A stretch of 13,443 nucleotides of DNA from Candidatus Methylomirabilota bacterium (GTDB lineage: Bacteria; Methylomirabilota; Methylomirabilia; Methylomirabilales; CSP1-5), in NCBI GenBank assembly GCA_023249165.1, contig JAHFDE010000050.1, positions 1 through 13,443 on the forward strand, given 5' to 3'. A program made the translations under genes and the position numbers. The notes below the pieces were generated by a model. The model made no database searches and was not told where the DNA came from. It worked only from the letters and a program-made list of their open reading frames with translations. Positions 5,964-13,443 of this stretch are shown here, one piece after another. Position 1 is the stretch's first letter. Each line of letters opens with the position of its first letter.

Positions 5964-6452
5964 TCACCGGGCCTGTCCCCATGATCCCGGCCGACCTTCG
6001 TCCTCATAGGCGAGGAAGGTGATCGTCGGAGGGGCGGCCGACTGCGCTGCTAAGGTTCGCAGGGTGGCGGAGAAGAGATCGATCACCGCTTGAGCCCTCG
6101 TGTCCGGTGAGTCAGGCACGACGATGCGGACGTCTCGGGCGCGCAGATCGTGGAGGAGGCTCTGGAGGTGTCTCGCGGCCGACTGGAGCGTCGAAGGGTT
6201 GACCCCTGCCCGCGGCCCGAGCCCGAGCACCAGGATCTTTTCGACCTGAAACTTGCCAGAGGGGTGGAAGAGGGCGGCGCTCCCCAAGTCACCCGTGAAC
6301 TTCCCGTCCACCGCGAGCCGAGACACGGCCCCCGCGAGGTACCAGTCGACCTTCCCGAGGGTGTGCCTGGGCACGGGGACATCCTGGTAATGGAACAGGA
6401 CCAGCACCTCCCCGCGAATTTCTTCGACGGGGTCAACGGGTGGGGGGGTCAT
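5964..6452 (-). CDS. M17 peptidase N-terminal-domain-only protein
   Basis: This encodes 162 residues starting at MTPPPVDPVEEIRG, with the ATG overlapping the nusB TGA by four bases. The body reads EVLVLFHYQDVPVP, then KVDWYLAGAVSRL, KFTGDLGSAALFHPSG and KILVLGLGP. This is the pattern of the macro-like N-terminal domain of leucyl aminopeptidases (peptidase M17), where a VDW..G..SRL helix and a VLxLGLG strand recur. The metal-binding catalytic domain is entirely absent, so aminopeptidase activity is not expected. Such stand-alone N-domains occur after nusB in some delta-type lineages, to my recollection. The function is unknown; nucleotide or ligand binding by the macro-like fold is a guess. 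It ends the minus-strand rib-nusB operon. Confidence 0.72.
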   Translation of the reverse strand: MTPPPVDPVEEIRGEVLVLFHYQDVPVPRHTLGKVDWYLAGAVSRLAVDGKFTGDLGSAALFHPSGKFQVEKILVLGLGPRAGVNPSTLQSAARHLQSLLHDLRARDVRIVVPDSPDTRAQAVIDLFSATLRTLAAQSAAPPTITFLAYEDEGRPGSWGQAR

Positions 6453-6880
6453 CGTTCGGCGGCTTCCAGCAGAGGGGGGCGGGTGATGGCGCGGATCCGA
6501 TCCAGGATCCCGTTGACGAACCGGCTGGAGTCCTCGCTGCCATACTGCTTGGCGATCTCGATGGCCTCGTTGAGGATGACCTTTTCCGGGATGTCCTTGC
6601 GGAAGAGGAGCTCGTAGGTTGCCACACGGAGGATGTTGCGGTCCACCAGGGCGATCCGTGAGAACTGCCAATGCTCGGCGTGGCTGGCAATGAGAGTGTC
6701 GATCTCTTCGCGATGCGCGGCGGTTCCCGCGACGAGTTCCTCGGCGAAGGCCTGGACTTCGGGCGGGCAGGGATGATCCGCCCAGTAGGCACGGAAGACC
6801 TCCGAAAGATTCTCGGACCGAAACTCAAGCTGGTAGAGGATGCTCAGGGCAGCCTCACGCGCGCGTCGCCGCTTACCCAT
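6449..6880 (-). CDS. nusB: Transcription antitermination factor NusB
   Basis: NusB, with ribosomal protein S10, binds boxA in rRNA leaders and supports antitermination and rRNA maturation. The 143 residues start with the family signature MGKRRRAREAALSILYQLEF and contain DRNILRVATYELLFR and IPEKVILNEAIEIAKQYG followed by FVNGILDRI. These are the expected all-helical motifs. A longer reading frame begins at 6970 inside ribH but lacks family similarity there. AAGGGG about 5 nt before ATG 6880 supports the chosen start. The start overlaps the ribH 3' end by 8 nt and the stop overlaps the next gene by 4 nt. ribH-nusB adjacency is widespread in bacteria. Confidence 0.96.
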   Translation of the reverse strand: MGKRRRAREAALSILYQLEFRSENLSEVFRAYWADHPCPPEVQAFAEELVAGTAAHREEIDTLIASHAEHWQFSRIALVDRNILRVATYELLFRKDIPEKVILNEAIEIAKQYGSEDSSRFVNGILDRIRAITRPPLLEAAER

Positions 6881-7382
6881 CCGATCCCCTTCGCCCGCGG
6901 TCCTCACCGTGCTCCTTGTCCAGTTGAGCAAAGAGATGGGCCATCTCGATGGCGGCCAGGGCCGCCTCAAATCCCTTGTTGCCGAGTTTGGTGCCCGCCC
7001 GCTCGATTGCCTGCTCGATGGTATCGGCGGTGATGACGCCGAAGATGGTCGGCACGCCGGTTTTCAGCGCGGTGGCCGCGACACCCCTGGCGGCCTCGCC
7101 CGCGACATAGTCGAAGTGCCGGGTGGCACCCCGGATGACCGCCCCCAGGCAGATGACCGCATCGTACCGGTGCATGGAGGCCAGACGCTCCGCAGTCACC
7201 GGGATCTCGAAGGCGCCGGGCACCTTGACCACATCGATCTTATCCGGATCCGCCCCGTGGCGCACGAGGGCGTCCAAGGCTCCCTCGAGGAGCTTGGTCG
7301 TGATGAATTCGTTGAAACGGCTGAGGACGATGGCGAAGGAAAATCCCTGGGCCGACAGGTGTCCTTCGAAATGCCGTGACAT
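6873..7382 (-). CDS. ribH: 6,7-dimethyl-8-ribityllumazine synthase
   Basis: RibH condenses 5-amino-6-ribitylamino-uracil with 3,4-dihydroxy-2-butanone 4-phosphate, the penultimate riboflavin step. The enzyme is usually a pentamer or 60-mer capsid. The protein has 169 residues. Motifs include SRFNEFIT at 21-28 (the aromatic substrate-stacking Phe23), VPGAFEIP at 54-61, GAVIRGATRHFDYV with His89, and GVITADTIEQAIERAG with Arg128, all expected in the active site. The last 15 residues are a charged tail beyond the conserved GNKGFEAA helix. A strong GGAGGAA at 7386-7391 lies just upstream of ATG 7382. It follows ribBA by 14 nt and overlaps nusB. Confidence 0.97.
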   Translation of the reverse strand: MSRHFEGHLSAQGFSFAIVLSRFNEFITTKLLEGALDALVRHGADPDKIDVVKVPGAFEIPVTAERLASMHRYDAVICLGAVIRGATRHFDYVAGEAARGVAATALKTGVPTIFGVITADTIEQAIERAGTKLGNKGFEAALAAIEMAHLFAQLDKEHGEDRGRRGSDG

Positions 7383-7396
7383 GATTCCTCCGTAGC

Positions 7397-8614
7397 CTAA
7401 CCGTGTCCCCCGCTGATTCGGTGGAGCAGGTGACCCAGCTTCTCCTGCTTGGCTGCCAGGTAGTCTCGGTTTTCCGGAACCGGCGGGACCTCCAGGGGGA
7501 CGCGCTCGACGATGCGAAGCCCGTATCCCTCGAGGCCCACGATCTTGCCGGGATTGTTGGTGAGGAGGCGCATCGTGCTCACCCCGAGATCGACCAGAAC
7601 CTGAGCGCCGATCCCGTAATCGCGGAGATCCGCCTTGAAGCCCAGCTTCTCGTTCGCCTCCACCGTGTCATACCCCTGATCCTGCAGTTCATAGGCCCGG
7701 AATTTGTCGGCGAGTCCGATACCCCGGCCCTCCTGGCGCATGTAGAGGAACACGCCTCCGCCTTCCGCGGCAATCAGGGCTAACGCCCGGTCCATCTGTG
7801 GGCCGCAATCACAACGCAGAGAGCCAAAGACATCGCCGGTCAGGCATTCGGAATGCACTCGGACCAGCACCGCATCGGCCGGGGTGATGTCCCCCAGGGT
7901 CAGGGCCAGGTGTTGATCGTTGCCGACCAGGCTCTGGTAGAGGAGGGCTCGGAAGGTCCCGTGACGCGTGGGGACGGTGGCCGCCGCACCCCGACGGACC
8001 AGCTTTTCGCGCCGCATCCGGAACGTAATCAGGTCCTGCACCGTGATCGCGCGAAGACCGTGGCGCCTGGCAAACTCAAAGAGCTGGGGAACCCGCGCCA
8101 TGCTCCCGTCCTCGTTCATGATCTCGCAAATCACCCCGGCGGGGTAGAGTCCCGCGAGCCGGCTCAGATCCAGCGCCGCTTCAGTCTGGCCAGCCCGGGC
8201 GAGGACGCCCCCTTCGCGTGCCCGAAGGGGAAAGATGTGGCCGGGCACGGCCAGGTCCTCTGGTCTCGTCTTCGGGTCCACGAGGGCCCGGATGGTCGTG
8301 GCCCTGTCCTGGGCTGAGACTCCGCTGGTGATGCCCCGCCGGGCCTCGACGGAGACGCAGAAGGCGGTTTCGTAGAGCGAGGTATTCTCCGAGACCATCA
8401 GGGGGATCTCCAGCTCATCGAGGCGCCCACCCGGAAGGGAGACACAGATGAGGCCGCGCCCTTCTCTGGCCATGAAGTTGATGGCCTCCGGGGTGACGCG
8501 CTCGGCGGCCATCGTCAGGTCCCCTTCGTTTTCCCGGTCCTCGTCATCGACGACGATCACCATCCGCCCGTCTCGGATCTCTTTGATGGCGCTTTCGATG
8601 CTGTCAAAGGCCAT
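7397..8614 (-). CDS. ribBA: Bifunctional DHBP synthase / GTP cyclohydrolase II
   Basis: This two-domain enzyme makes both precursors of riboflavin: 3,4-dihydroxy-2-butanone 4-phosphate from ribulose 5-phosphate (N-terminal domain, about 1-200) and diaminopyrimidine from GTP (C-terminal domain, about 205-400). N-domain marks are DDEDRENEGDL at 23-33, TSGVSAQDRATTI and GHIFPLRA. C-domain marks are the zinc cysteines 257, 268 and 270 (SEC...RCDC), MRQEGRGIGL at 292-301, YDTVEANEKLG, RDYGIGAQ and LTNNPGK. Both domains look complete, so both activities are expected. Some RibBA proteins have one degenerate half, and that is not the case here. GGGAG at 8621-8625 precedes the ATG by 6 nt. The gaps to ribE and ribH are under 20 nt. 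Confidence 0.97.
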   Translation of the reverse strand: MAFDSIESAIKEIRDGRMVIVVDDEDRENEGDLTMAAERVTPEAINFMAREGRGLICVSLPGGRLDELEIPLMVSENTSLYETAFCVSVEARRGITSGVSAQDRATTIRALVDPKTRPEDLAVPGHIFPLRAREGGVLARAGQTEAALDLSRLAGLYPAGVICEIMNEDGSMARVPQLFEFARRHGLRAITVQDLITFRMRREKLVRRGAAATVPTRHGTFRALLYQSLVGNDQHLALTLGDITPADAVLVRVHSECLTGDVFGSLRCDCGPQMDRALALIAAEGGGVFLYMRQEGRGIGLADKFRAYELQDQGYDTVEANEKLGFKADLRDYGIGAQVLVDLGVSTMRLLTNNPGKIVGLEGYGLRIVERVPLEVPPVPENRDYLAAKQEKLGHLLHRISGGHG

Positions 8615-8633
8615 GGATGTCTCCCGTCCCGAT

Positions 8634-9281
8634 CTACGCGAACCCCTGCTCGCGGAGGAGTTGGGTGGTCAGGGGAGATCGGTCCCGCATGATCTGGCTG
8701 GTGAGCAGCCGTTCGAGATAGCGACTCAATACATCTACTTCTACATTGACGAGACTGCCGGGTCCCTTCCACCCGAGGGTCGTGATCGCCAGCGTATGGG
8801 GGACCAGGCACACAGAGAAGGTCTCCCGCAAGACCTCGACGAGGGTGAGGCTCACCCCGTCGACGGCGATCGAGCCTTTGGGCGCCAGGGTGATACCCAG
8901 GGGAGGGGCAAAGCCGATCCACATCCACGTGGACTCCCCCGCGGGCTGCCGCCGGATGATTTGGCCGACCCCGTCCACGTGCCCGGTCACGAAATGCCCT
9001 CCCAGCTGGTCCCCCACCCTGAGCGGCCGCTCCAGATTGACCCGATCTTTCGGCTTCAGATCACCGAGCGTGGTCACCGCGAGGGTCTCGGAGGAGAGGT
9101 CCGCGGTGAAGGTGGTCCCGTCGCCCTGCACGACTGTGAGACAGACCCCGTTCACGGCGATGCTCTGTCCAACGGTGAGATCCATCAATTGCGTGGCCGT
9201 CTCGATGGTGAGGCGCGCCCCGGCCTCACCGCGCGTGAGGGCGACTACTTTTCCCTGAGTCTCCACGATGCCGGTAAACAT
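8634..9281 (-). CDS. ribE: Riboflavin synthase (alpha subunit type)
   Basis: Riboflavin synthase dismutates two molecules of 6,7-dimethyl-8-ribityllumazine into riboflavin and the RibA/RibD-pathway pyrimidine. The 215 residues show the internal duplication of the family. Barrel 1 starts with MFTGIVE and contains NGVCLT at 44-49. Barrel 2 starts around GHFVTGHVDGVG at 95-106 and contains DGVSLT at 141-146. The start is fixed by the invariant MFTGIVE, which lies 4 nt after the ribD stop, so translation is probably coupled to ribD; a weak GCGAG precedes it. The gene is called ribE or ribC depending on the organism. Confidence 0.96.
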   Translation of the reverse strand: MFTGIVETQGKVVALTRGEAGARLTIETATQLMDLTVGQSIAVNGVCLTVVQGDGTTFTADLSSETLAVTTLGDLKPKDRVNLERPLRVGDQLGGHFVTGHVDGVGQIIRRQPAGESTWMWIGFAPPLGITLAPKGSIAVDGVSLTLVEVLRETFSVCLVPHTLAITTLGWKGPGSLVNVEVDVLSRYLERLLTSQIMRDRSPLTTQLLREQGFA

Positions 9282-9285
9282 CTCG

Positions 9286-10407
9286 CTACGGCGCCCACGG
9301 GGAGGCCGGGTCGCTCAGGTAGCCCTCGAGGACGCAGTCATCCCCAATGCGTTCCACGGTCAGGTGCCTGACGCGAAGGGCATCCGCGAGCTTCTCCACC
9401 CCTTCCCCTTGCAGGAGCATCGGTGCCCTGTTGCCGCCAATCAGGACAGGGGCCAGCATCAACATCAGCTTGTCCACGATCCCTACCTCAAGCGCGGAGG
9501 TGGTCAATCTTCCCCCTCCCTCGATCATGACCGAAGTGATCTCGCGGCGTCCCAACTCACGGAGCAAGTCGGGGAGGGACACCCCCCCTTCGCCGGGTGG
9601 GAGCACCGCAACCTCCGCCCCGTGCTCTTCGAGTGTGCGGAGGCGAGCCCGGGAGATTCGGGGGGAGGTGGCCACGAGCACCGGACGTGACCCGCTCCGC
9701 AAGAGCCGTGCCGTAAGGGGAAGGCGGCCTCGACTGTCGACGATCACCCGCAAAGGATCGCGCCCCTCCTGCCCATCCAATCGCGTCGTGAGCATCGGGT
9801 CATCTCGCAGGACCGTCCCGATGCCGACCACGACCGCATCCACCACGTTACGGAGCTCGTGGACCCGACGCCTGGCCTGCTCGCCGGTGATCCATTGCGA
9901 GTCGCCGGTCCGCGTGGCGAGCTTGCCGTCCAGGCTCATCGCGGCCTTGAGGATGACCAGAGGTTCCCCGGTTCGAGTGTATTTGAAGTATGCTTCGTTC
10001 AGACGCACGGCCTCTTCCTCGAGCAGGCCCACCTCGACCAGGATCCCCGCGTCTCGAAGTCTCTGCACGCCACGGCCTGCCACGGCCGGGTTGGGGTCGT
10101 ACGTGGCTGCGACCACCTTTGCCACGCCGGCCTGAATCAGGGCGTCGGCACAGGGAGGAGTCCTCCCGTAATGGGCACACGGCTCGAGGGTGACGTAGCA
10201 CGTCGCTCCGGGTGCCGATCCTCCGGCTGCCTTGAGGGCGACCACCTCGGCATGGTCATTCCCGAGAGCGGCGTGGAACCCTTCCCCGATGATCGTGTGA
10301 TTGCGCACCAGGACGGCCCCGACCATGGGATTCGGGCTCGTCCGTCCCCTTCCCCGCGATGCGAGCGCGAGGGCGCGCTCCATGTATCCTTGATGCACTT
10401 CGGGCAT
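9286..10407 (-). CDS. ribD: Bifunctional diaminohydroxyphosphoribosylaminopyrimidine deaminase / reductase
   Basis: RibD carries out steps two and three of riboflavin synthesis: deamination of the pyrimidine ring, then NADPH-dependent reduction of the ribosyl side chain. From ATG 10407 it has 373 residues. The N-terminal deaminase domain shows TSPNPMVGAVLV at 23-34, the zinc motif HAE at 52-54, and PCAHYGRTPPC with Cys77 and Cys86. The reductase domain starts near 145 with VILKAAMSLDGKLAT and continues through SQWITG and IEGGGRLTTS to LAPVLIGG. The frame stays open upstream to 10458, but that extension overlaps the promoter and is not family-like. It is the first gene after a likely promoter at 10449-10477. 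Confidence 0.96.
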   Translation of the reverse strand: MPEVHQGYMERALALASRGRGRTSPNPMVGAVLVRNHTIIGEGFHAALGNDHAEVVALKAAGGSAPGATCYVTLEPCAHYGRTPPCADALIQAGVAKVVAATYDPNPAVAGRGVQRLRDAGILVEVGLLEEEAVRLNEAYFKYTRTGEPLVILKAAMSLDGKLATRTGDSQWITGEQARRRVHELRNVVDAVVVGIGTVLRDDPMLTTRLDGQEGRDPLRVIVDSRGRLPLTARLLRSGSRPVLVATSPRISRARLRTLEEHGAEVAVLPPGEGGVSLPDLLRELGRREITSVMIEGGGRLTTSALEVGIVDKLMLMLAPVLIGGNRAPMLLQGEGVEKLADALRVRHLTVERIGDDCVLEGYLSDPASPWAP

Positions 10408-10448
10408 GGTCGTCCCGTAACACGCAGATTTTTCAGGAACTTTTGCCC

Positions 10449-10477
10449 AAGCTAGCACCGGGGGTGAAGGGTGTCAA
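10449..10477 (-). promoter_or_regulatory. Sigma70-type promoter for the rib-nusB operon
   Basis: On the minus strand a perfect TTGACA (-35, 10472-10477) is followed by a 17-nt spacer and TAGCTT (-10, 10449-10454). A TGC directly before the -10 box gives an extended -10 pattern. The predicted transcript would start near 10442 and leave about 35 nt of leader before the ribD ATG. That leader is too short for an FMN riboswitch, and no RFN-like sequence is seen in the ftsY-ribD gap. The boxes are seen; activity is inferred. Confidence 0.6.
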
Positions 10478-10510
10478 GGTCAATTGCCGTCGAAGCTGAC
10501 AGGATGCGGA

Positions 10511-11419
10511 TCAGGTGTCTGCCGTGAAGAGGGCGGCGGCGAAGGCCGAAGCGGAGAAGGGCTGCAGATCCGTAATCCCCTCCCCGAGCCCTACATAGCG
10601 GACCGGAATCTGCAGTTCGGTGACAATCCCTACCACCGCTCCGCCCTTCGCCGTGCCGTCCAATTTGGTGAGGATGAGCCCCGTAATGCCGATGGCCTGA
10701 TGGAACTCCCGTGCTTGGACGGCGGCGTTGAGCCCGGTCGTGGCGTCCAGCATCAGCAAGCTCTCATGGGGGGCCCCAGGAAGATTTTTCGCAACGATCC
10801 GCTGGATCTTCTTGAGTTCCTCCATCAGATTCTTTTTGGTGTGGAGCCGGCCGGCGGTGTCAATGAGCAAGAGATCCACACCCCGCGCCTGGGCCGCCTG
10901 GAGGGCGTCGAAGACCACGGCGGCTGGATCGCCCCCTGGCTGATGGGCGACGACCTCGGCGCCGGCCCTTTTCCCCCAGATGTGGAGCTGCTCGATGGCG
11001 GCCGCCCGGAAGGTGTCACCCGCCGCCAGCAGGACCCGCTGCCCCTCACGAGTCGCCCGATGTGCGAGCTTAGCAATGGTCGTGGTCTTGCCCACCCCGT
11101 TCACCCCTGCCGTCAACACGACATGAGGACGGCCCGAGGTGGTGGATGTCTCGGGGACCGAGAGGAGGGCCGCAACCTGCTGCTCCAGGAAGCGGAGAAG
11201 CTCCGCAGGGTCGATCATTGAGGGGGGGATGGCGTCCAGGAGGCGCCGGACCGTGGGCATCCCGAGGTCCGCGATGATCAAGGTCTCCTCGAGCTCCTGC
11301 AGGAGACTCTCGTCTATACCGGGACGTCCGAGCAACCGAGCGATGCGATCAGCAATCGCTTCTCGGGTCTTGCGGAGGCCGGTGACGAAGGGAGAGAAGA
11401 GGGCGGGGTAATCTGCCAT
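10511..11419 (-). CDS. ftsY: Signal recognition particle receptor FtsY
   Basis: FtsY is the SRP receptor GTPase. It docks SRP-ribosome complexes at the inner membrane so that membrane proteins are inserted by SecYEG. The 302 residues hold an N domain (about 1-95, four-helix bundle) and a G domain with GVNGVGKT (105-112), DTFRAAA (135-141), DTAGR (187-191) and TKLDGTAKGG (251-260). The long acidic A region of E. coli FtsY is missing; the protein starts almost directly at the N domain, as in many other bacteria. No clear signal peptide is present. It starts 21 nt after the smc stop and is probably co-transcribed with it. There is no obvious terminator between it and ribD. Confidence 0.96.
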   Translation of the reverse strand: MADYPALFSPFVTGLRKTREAIADRIARLLGRPGIDESLLQELEETLIIADLGMPTVRRLLDAIPPSMIDPAELLRFLEQQVAALLSVPETSTTSGRPHVVLTAGVNGVGKTTTIAKLAHRATREGQRVLLAAGDTFRAAAIEQLHIWGKRAGAEVVAHQPGGDPAAVVFDALQAAQARGVDLLLIDTAGRLHTKKNLMEELKKIQRIVAKNLPGAPHESLLMLDATTGLNAAVQAREFHQAIGITGLILTKLDGTAKGGAVVGIVTELQIPVRYVGLGEGITDLQPFSASAFAAALFTADT

Positions 11420-11440
11420 GGTGTGATTGCCCGGCCTCGG

Positions 11441-13443
11441 TCACGGGACGGGTGCGGCGACCGCCTGCTCCATCCGTTGGCCGAGCTGAACCGAGATCAA
11501 CTTCGAAACCCCCGGCTCCTCCATGGTGATCCCGTAGAGCAGATCGGCCATCTCGATGGTCCGGGGATGGTGAGTCACGATGATGAACTGGGAGGTGGAA
11601 CCAAGTTCGCGGATGAGGGAGGCGAAGCGATCCACGTTGAGATCATCCAGGGCAGCATCGACCTCGTCCAGCACGACAAAGGGGCTGGGATTCGTCGCCC
11701 ACAGGGCCATGAGGAGGGCGATGGCCCCGAGGGTCTTCTCGCCGCCCGACAAAAGCGAAAGCGTCGTGGTCCGCTTCCCTGGGATCCGCACCCGGATCTC
11801 CACCCCGGGCTCCTCGACCTCGTCCCCGTCGCTCAGGACCAGCTCTGCTTCGCCCCCTCCGAAGAGACGCTGCCAGAAGTGGTTGAGCTGTTCGCTGACG
11901 GCAGCCAAGGTCTTCGCGAAGCGTTCGTGTATGGTCCGGTTGATCTCGACGATGCTGGCCTTGAGCGAGGTGACGGAGGCGGTGAGGTCTGCCGCCTGAT
12001 CCGTCAGGAAGCGGAAACGCTCAGAGAGGGCCTCGTACTCCTCCAGGGCAGCCATGTTGATGGGGCCCATCGTCCCCATCTTCTGGCGGAGCTCTTCTCC
12101 TTCTTGGGCGAGGAGCTCCGGGTCCTGCGGGTGCTCTCCCGTCTCGAGACGCTCCCGGAGCGCATCCCCCTCGGGACCCTCCTCTTGCAGGCGCTTGTGG
12201 AGCAACGAACGCTCTGTGTGCAAAGCTGCCTTCGTCGCGGCGATCGCGGCGTGCGCCTGCTGGGTCTCGGCGAACTCCCTCCTCGCAGTCTTGAGGGCCT
12301 CCTCCTGGACGAGGAGAGCCTGCCGGAGTTGATCCCTCTCCCGCTGGAGTTCCTGGACCGCGTCAGCCTCCTCGGCCTCCTGCTGGTTGAGGAGTGTACC
12401 GGAGTGCTGGAGCGTGGCGATCTCCCGGGTGAGTCCGGCCTCCCTGGAGCGATCTGCCTCCTCCTCCCGATGGATCTCCGCCTCACGCGTGCGCTCCCTG
12501 GCCAGATCGGCCTCGAGGCGATCCAGGGAGCGGGCGAGGGCCTCTCGGCGTTCCTGGAGAGACGTCGATCGAATCCGGGCCTCGGCCACCTCCCGTTCGC
12601 ACTCCTGCCGTCGCGTCTGAAGGAGGGTGGCTTGCCGGTCGCGCTCGGCGGTTTCTCGCCTGAGCACCTCCTCCTGCCGATCCGACGCCGCGAGCTTCGT
12701 CTGCGCATCCTGCAACACCTTTCCGAGATCGCCGAGTTCCTCGTCGAGGCGCTGGAGCTCCGAAGCCAGGAACGCTGTCTGGCTCCCGAGACGGAAAGCG
12801 ATCCCGCGCACCTCGGCGAGCGATCGCTCCACCGCGTGGCGGGCCTCCTCCGCCTCTTTGAGGGATTCCTCGTGCCCGCTCAACACCTGCTGGCGATGTG
12901 ACCGTGTCTCTTGGACCTTTTCCCATTCGCCTTCGACCGCACGTAGCTCTTCGGTCACCCGGGCGATGACGGCGGGAAGCTCCTCGAGCTCTCTGTGCCG
13001 ACTCAGGAGGCTCCAGGCGATGGTGTTGCCTCCCTGTATGGGGCCTCGTGAACTCAGCACCGCCCCGGATGTCGTGGCGACCCGAACTGGCCCAGGTAGT
13101 TTCCGAAGGAGCGTAAGGGCCGTGGGAAGATCCCGGACAATCACCCCGTCTCCCAAGAGGCCGCGGAGGAGGGGCTGCAGTTCTGCCGGTCCTTTCACGA
13201 ACTCCAGGGCCAATCCAAGGATCTGCTGGGCCACCTCGGGCTCAAGGGAGGCTCCGGCCTCTTCCAATGCCTTGCGAAGATGCGACGCCTCTTGACGCTG
13301 GGCAAGCCATTCCCCCTGGCGCGGCAGCAGCGTAGCCCACCCCGTTCCCTCCTGTTCGAGATAGCGGATCAGGGAGAGGGCGTCGGCTGCGGTCGGAATG
13401 AGAAGCCCCTGCTGGAGATCGCCCAGGAGGGCCTCCACGGCCC
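11441..13443 (-). CDS. smc: Chromosome partition protein SMC, hinge and C-terminal part
   Basis: SMC dimers with ScpA and ScpB form the condensin that organises and separates the chromosome. The window holds about 667 codons. The frame is open to the edge, so the N-terminal ATPase half and first coiled coil lie outside; a GTG at 13438 is an internal codon. The first visible residues (VEALLGDLQQGLLI) are the start of the hinge, which ends near VRVATTSGAVLSSRGPIQGG at about 118-137. A long charged coiled coil with heptad-like E/R/L composition follows (about 145-480). The head then gives LSGGEK (11735-11752), the Walker B stretch PFVVLDEVDAALDD and a conserved VTHHPRTIEMAD H-loop. The smc-ftsY adjacency is common. 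The visible part shows no disruption. Confidence 0.96.
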   Translation of the reverse strand, partial: AVEALLGDLQQGLLIPTAADALSLIRYLEQEGTGWATLLPRQGEWLAQRQEASHLRKALEEAGASLEPEVAQQILGLALEFVKGPAELQPLLRGLLGDGVIVRDLPTALTLLRKLPGPVRVATTSGAVLSSRGPIQGGNTIAWSLLSRHRELEELPAVIARVTEELRAVEGEWEKVQETRSHRQQVLSGHEESLKEAEEARHAVERSLAEVRGIAFRLGSQTAFLASELQRLDEELGDLGKVLQDAQTKLAASDRQEEVLRRETAERDRQATLLQTRRQECEREVAEARIRSTSLQERREALARSLDRLEADLARERTREAEIHREEEADRSREAGLTREIATLQHSGTLLNQQEAEEADAVQELQRERDQLRQALLVQEEALKTARREFAETQQAHAAIAATKAALHTERSLLHKRLQEEGPEGDALRERLETGEHPQDPELLAQEGEELRQKMGTMGPINMAALEEYEALSERFRFLTDQAADLTASVTSLKASIVEINRTIHERFAKTLAAVSEQLNHFWQRLFGGGEAELVLSDGDEVEEPGVEIRVRIPGKRTTTLSLLSGGEKTLGAIALLMALWATNPSPFVVLDEVDAALDDLNVDRFASLIRELGSTSQFIIVTHHPRTIEMADLLYGITMEEPGVSKLISVQLGQRMEQAVAAPVP

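Noticed and set aside
5994..6020. Imperfect inverted repeat ACCTT/CCTC with GAGG/AAGGT near the 3' end of the M17-like gene
   Set aside because: There is a three-base bulge and no T-run, and it lies within coding sequence. It is too weak to call a terminator for fabF.
10153..10167. GGGAGGA and TCCTCCC inverted arms within ribD
   Set aside because: The palindrome falls on codons for the zinc motif GRTPP of RibD, so codon choice for a conserved motif explains it. It is also far from any gene end.
10408..10458. Upstream extension of ribD by 17 residues to 10458
   Set aside because: The extension overlaps the predicted -10 box and transcript start and shows no RibD similarity. The ATG at 10407 aligns with the family N-terminus.
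11423..12901. 492-codon plus-strand open frame antisense to smc
   Set aside because: It is the complement of a clear SMC coiled coil in GC-rich DNA, where stops are rare on the opposite strand. It has no recognisable domain and its composition is a mirror of smc codons.
13436..13438. GTG at 13438 as a start for a separate hinge-to-tail protein
   Set aside because: The frame stays open to the window edge and the sequence begins mid-hinge, so this is an internal valine codon of a full-length smc.

Overview
The window is GC-rich, densely coded bacterial chromosome with almost no free intergenic space. It holds two core housekeeping blocks that face each other. Gene content (L32 with a four-cysteine zinc site, a type II fatty-acid synthesis cluster, fused ribBA, smc next to ftsY, and an M17 N-domain-only protein after nusB) suggests a GC-rich Gram-negative-type lineage. 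An uncultured group such as Methylomirabilota/NC10, Rokubacteria or a deltaproteobacterial relative would fit, but this placement is a low-confidence inference from gene order and protein style.

Plus strand, 1-5883: the 3' end of a YceD/DUF177 gene, then rpmF, plsX, a 185-bp inserted element, fabH, fabD, fabG, acpP and fabF. Together these supply the acyl carrier protein, its malonyl and ketoacyl loading and condensing enzymes, the ketoacyl reductase, and the acyl-phosphate step (PlsX) that feeds phospholipid synthesis. Genes overlap or lie within about 50 nt of each other, apart from the plsX-fabH gap that holds the insertion, so one polycistronic operon is likely. Its promoter must lie upstream of the window.

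Minus strand, 13443-5964 (transcribed right to left): the hinge and C-terminal part of smc, then ftsY, a recognisable promoter, ribD, ribE (riboflavin synthase), ribBA, ribH, nusB and a small M17 N-terminal-domain protein. The rib genes cover all the committed enzymes of riboflavin synthesis except the pyrimidine phosphatase. nusB and the M17-like gene overlap the genes before them. The two blocks converge on an 80-bp gap (5884-5963) with no convincing terminator.

The most unusual item is at 1426-1610 between plsX and fabH. It is a 185-bp element with 17-bp terminal inverted repeats (16 of 17 matching) that begin and end in CTAG. It carries a 46-codon ORF that reads like the first half of a GIY-YIG nuclease domain. 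Removing it at the CTAG repeats gives a perfectly ordinary operon junction, so it looks like a small mobile element that entered a core operon without breaking it. A second item is a hairpin between rpmF and plsX that would place a distant Shine-Dalgarno sequence at the right distance from the plsX start. The rest is conventional, with catalytic residues intact.
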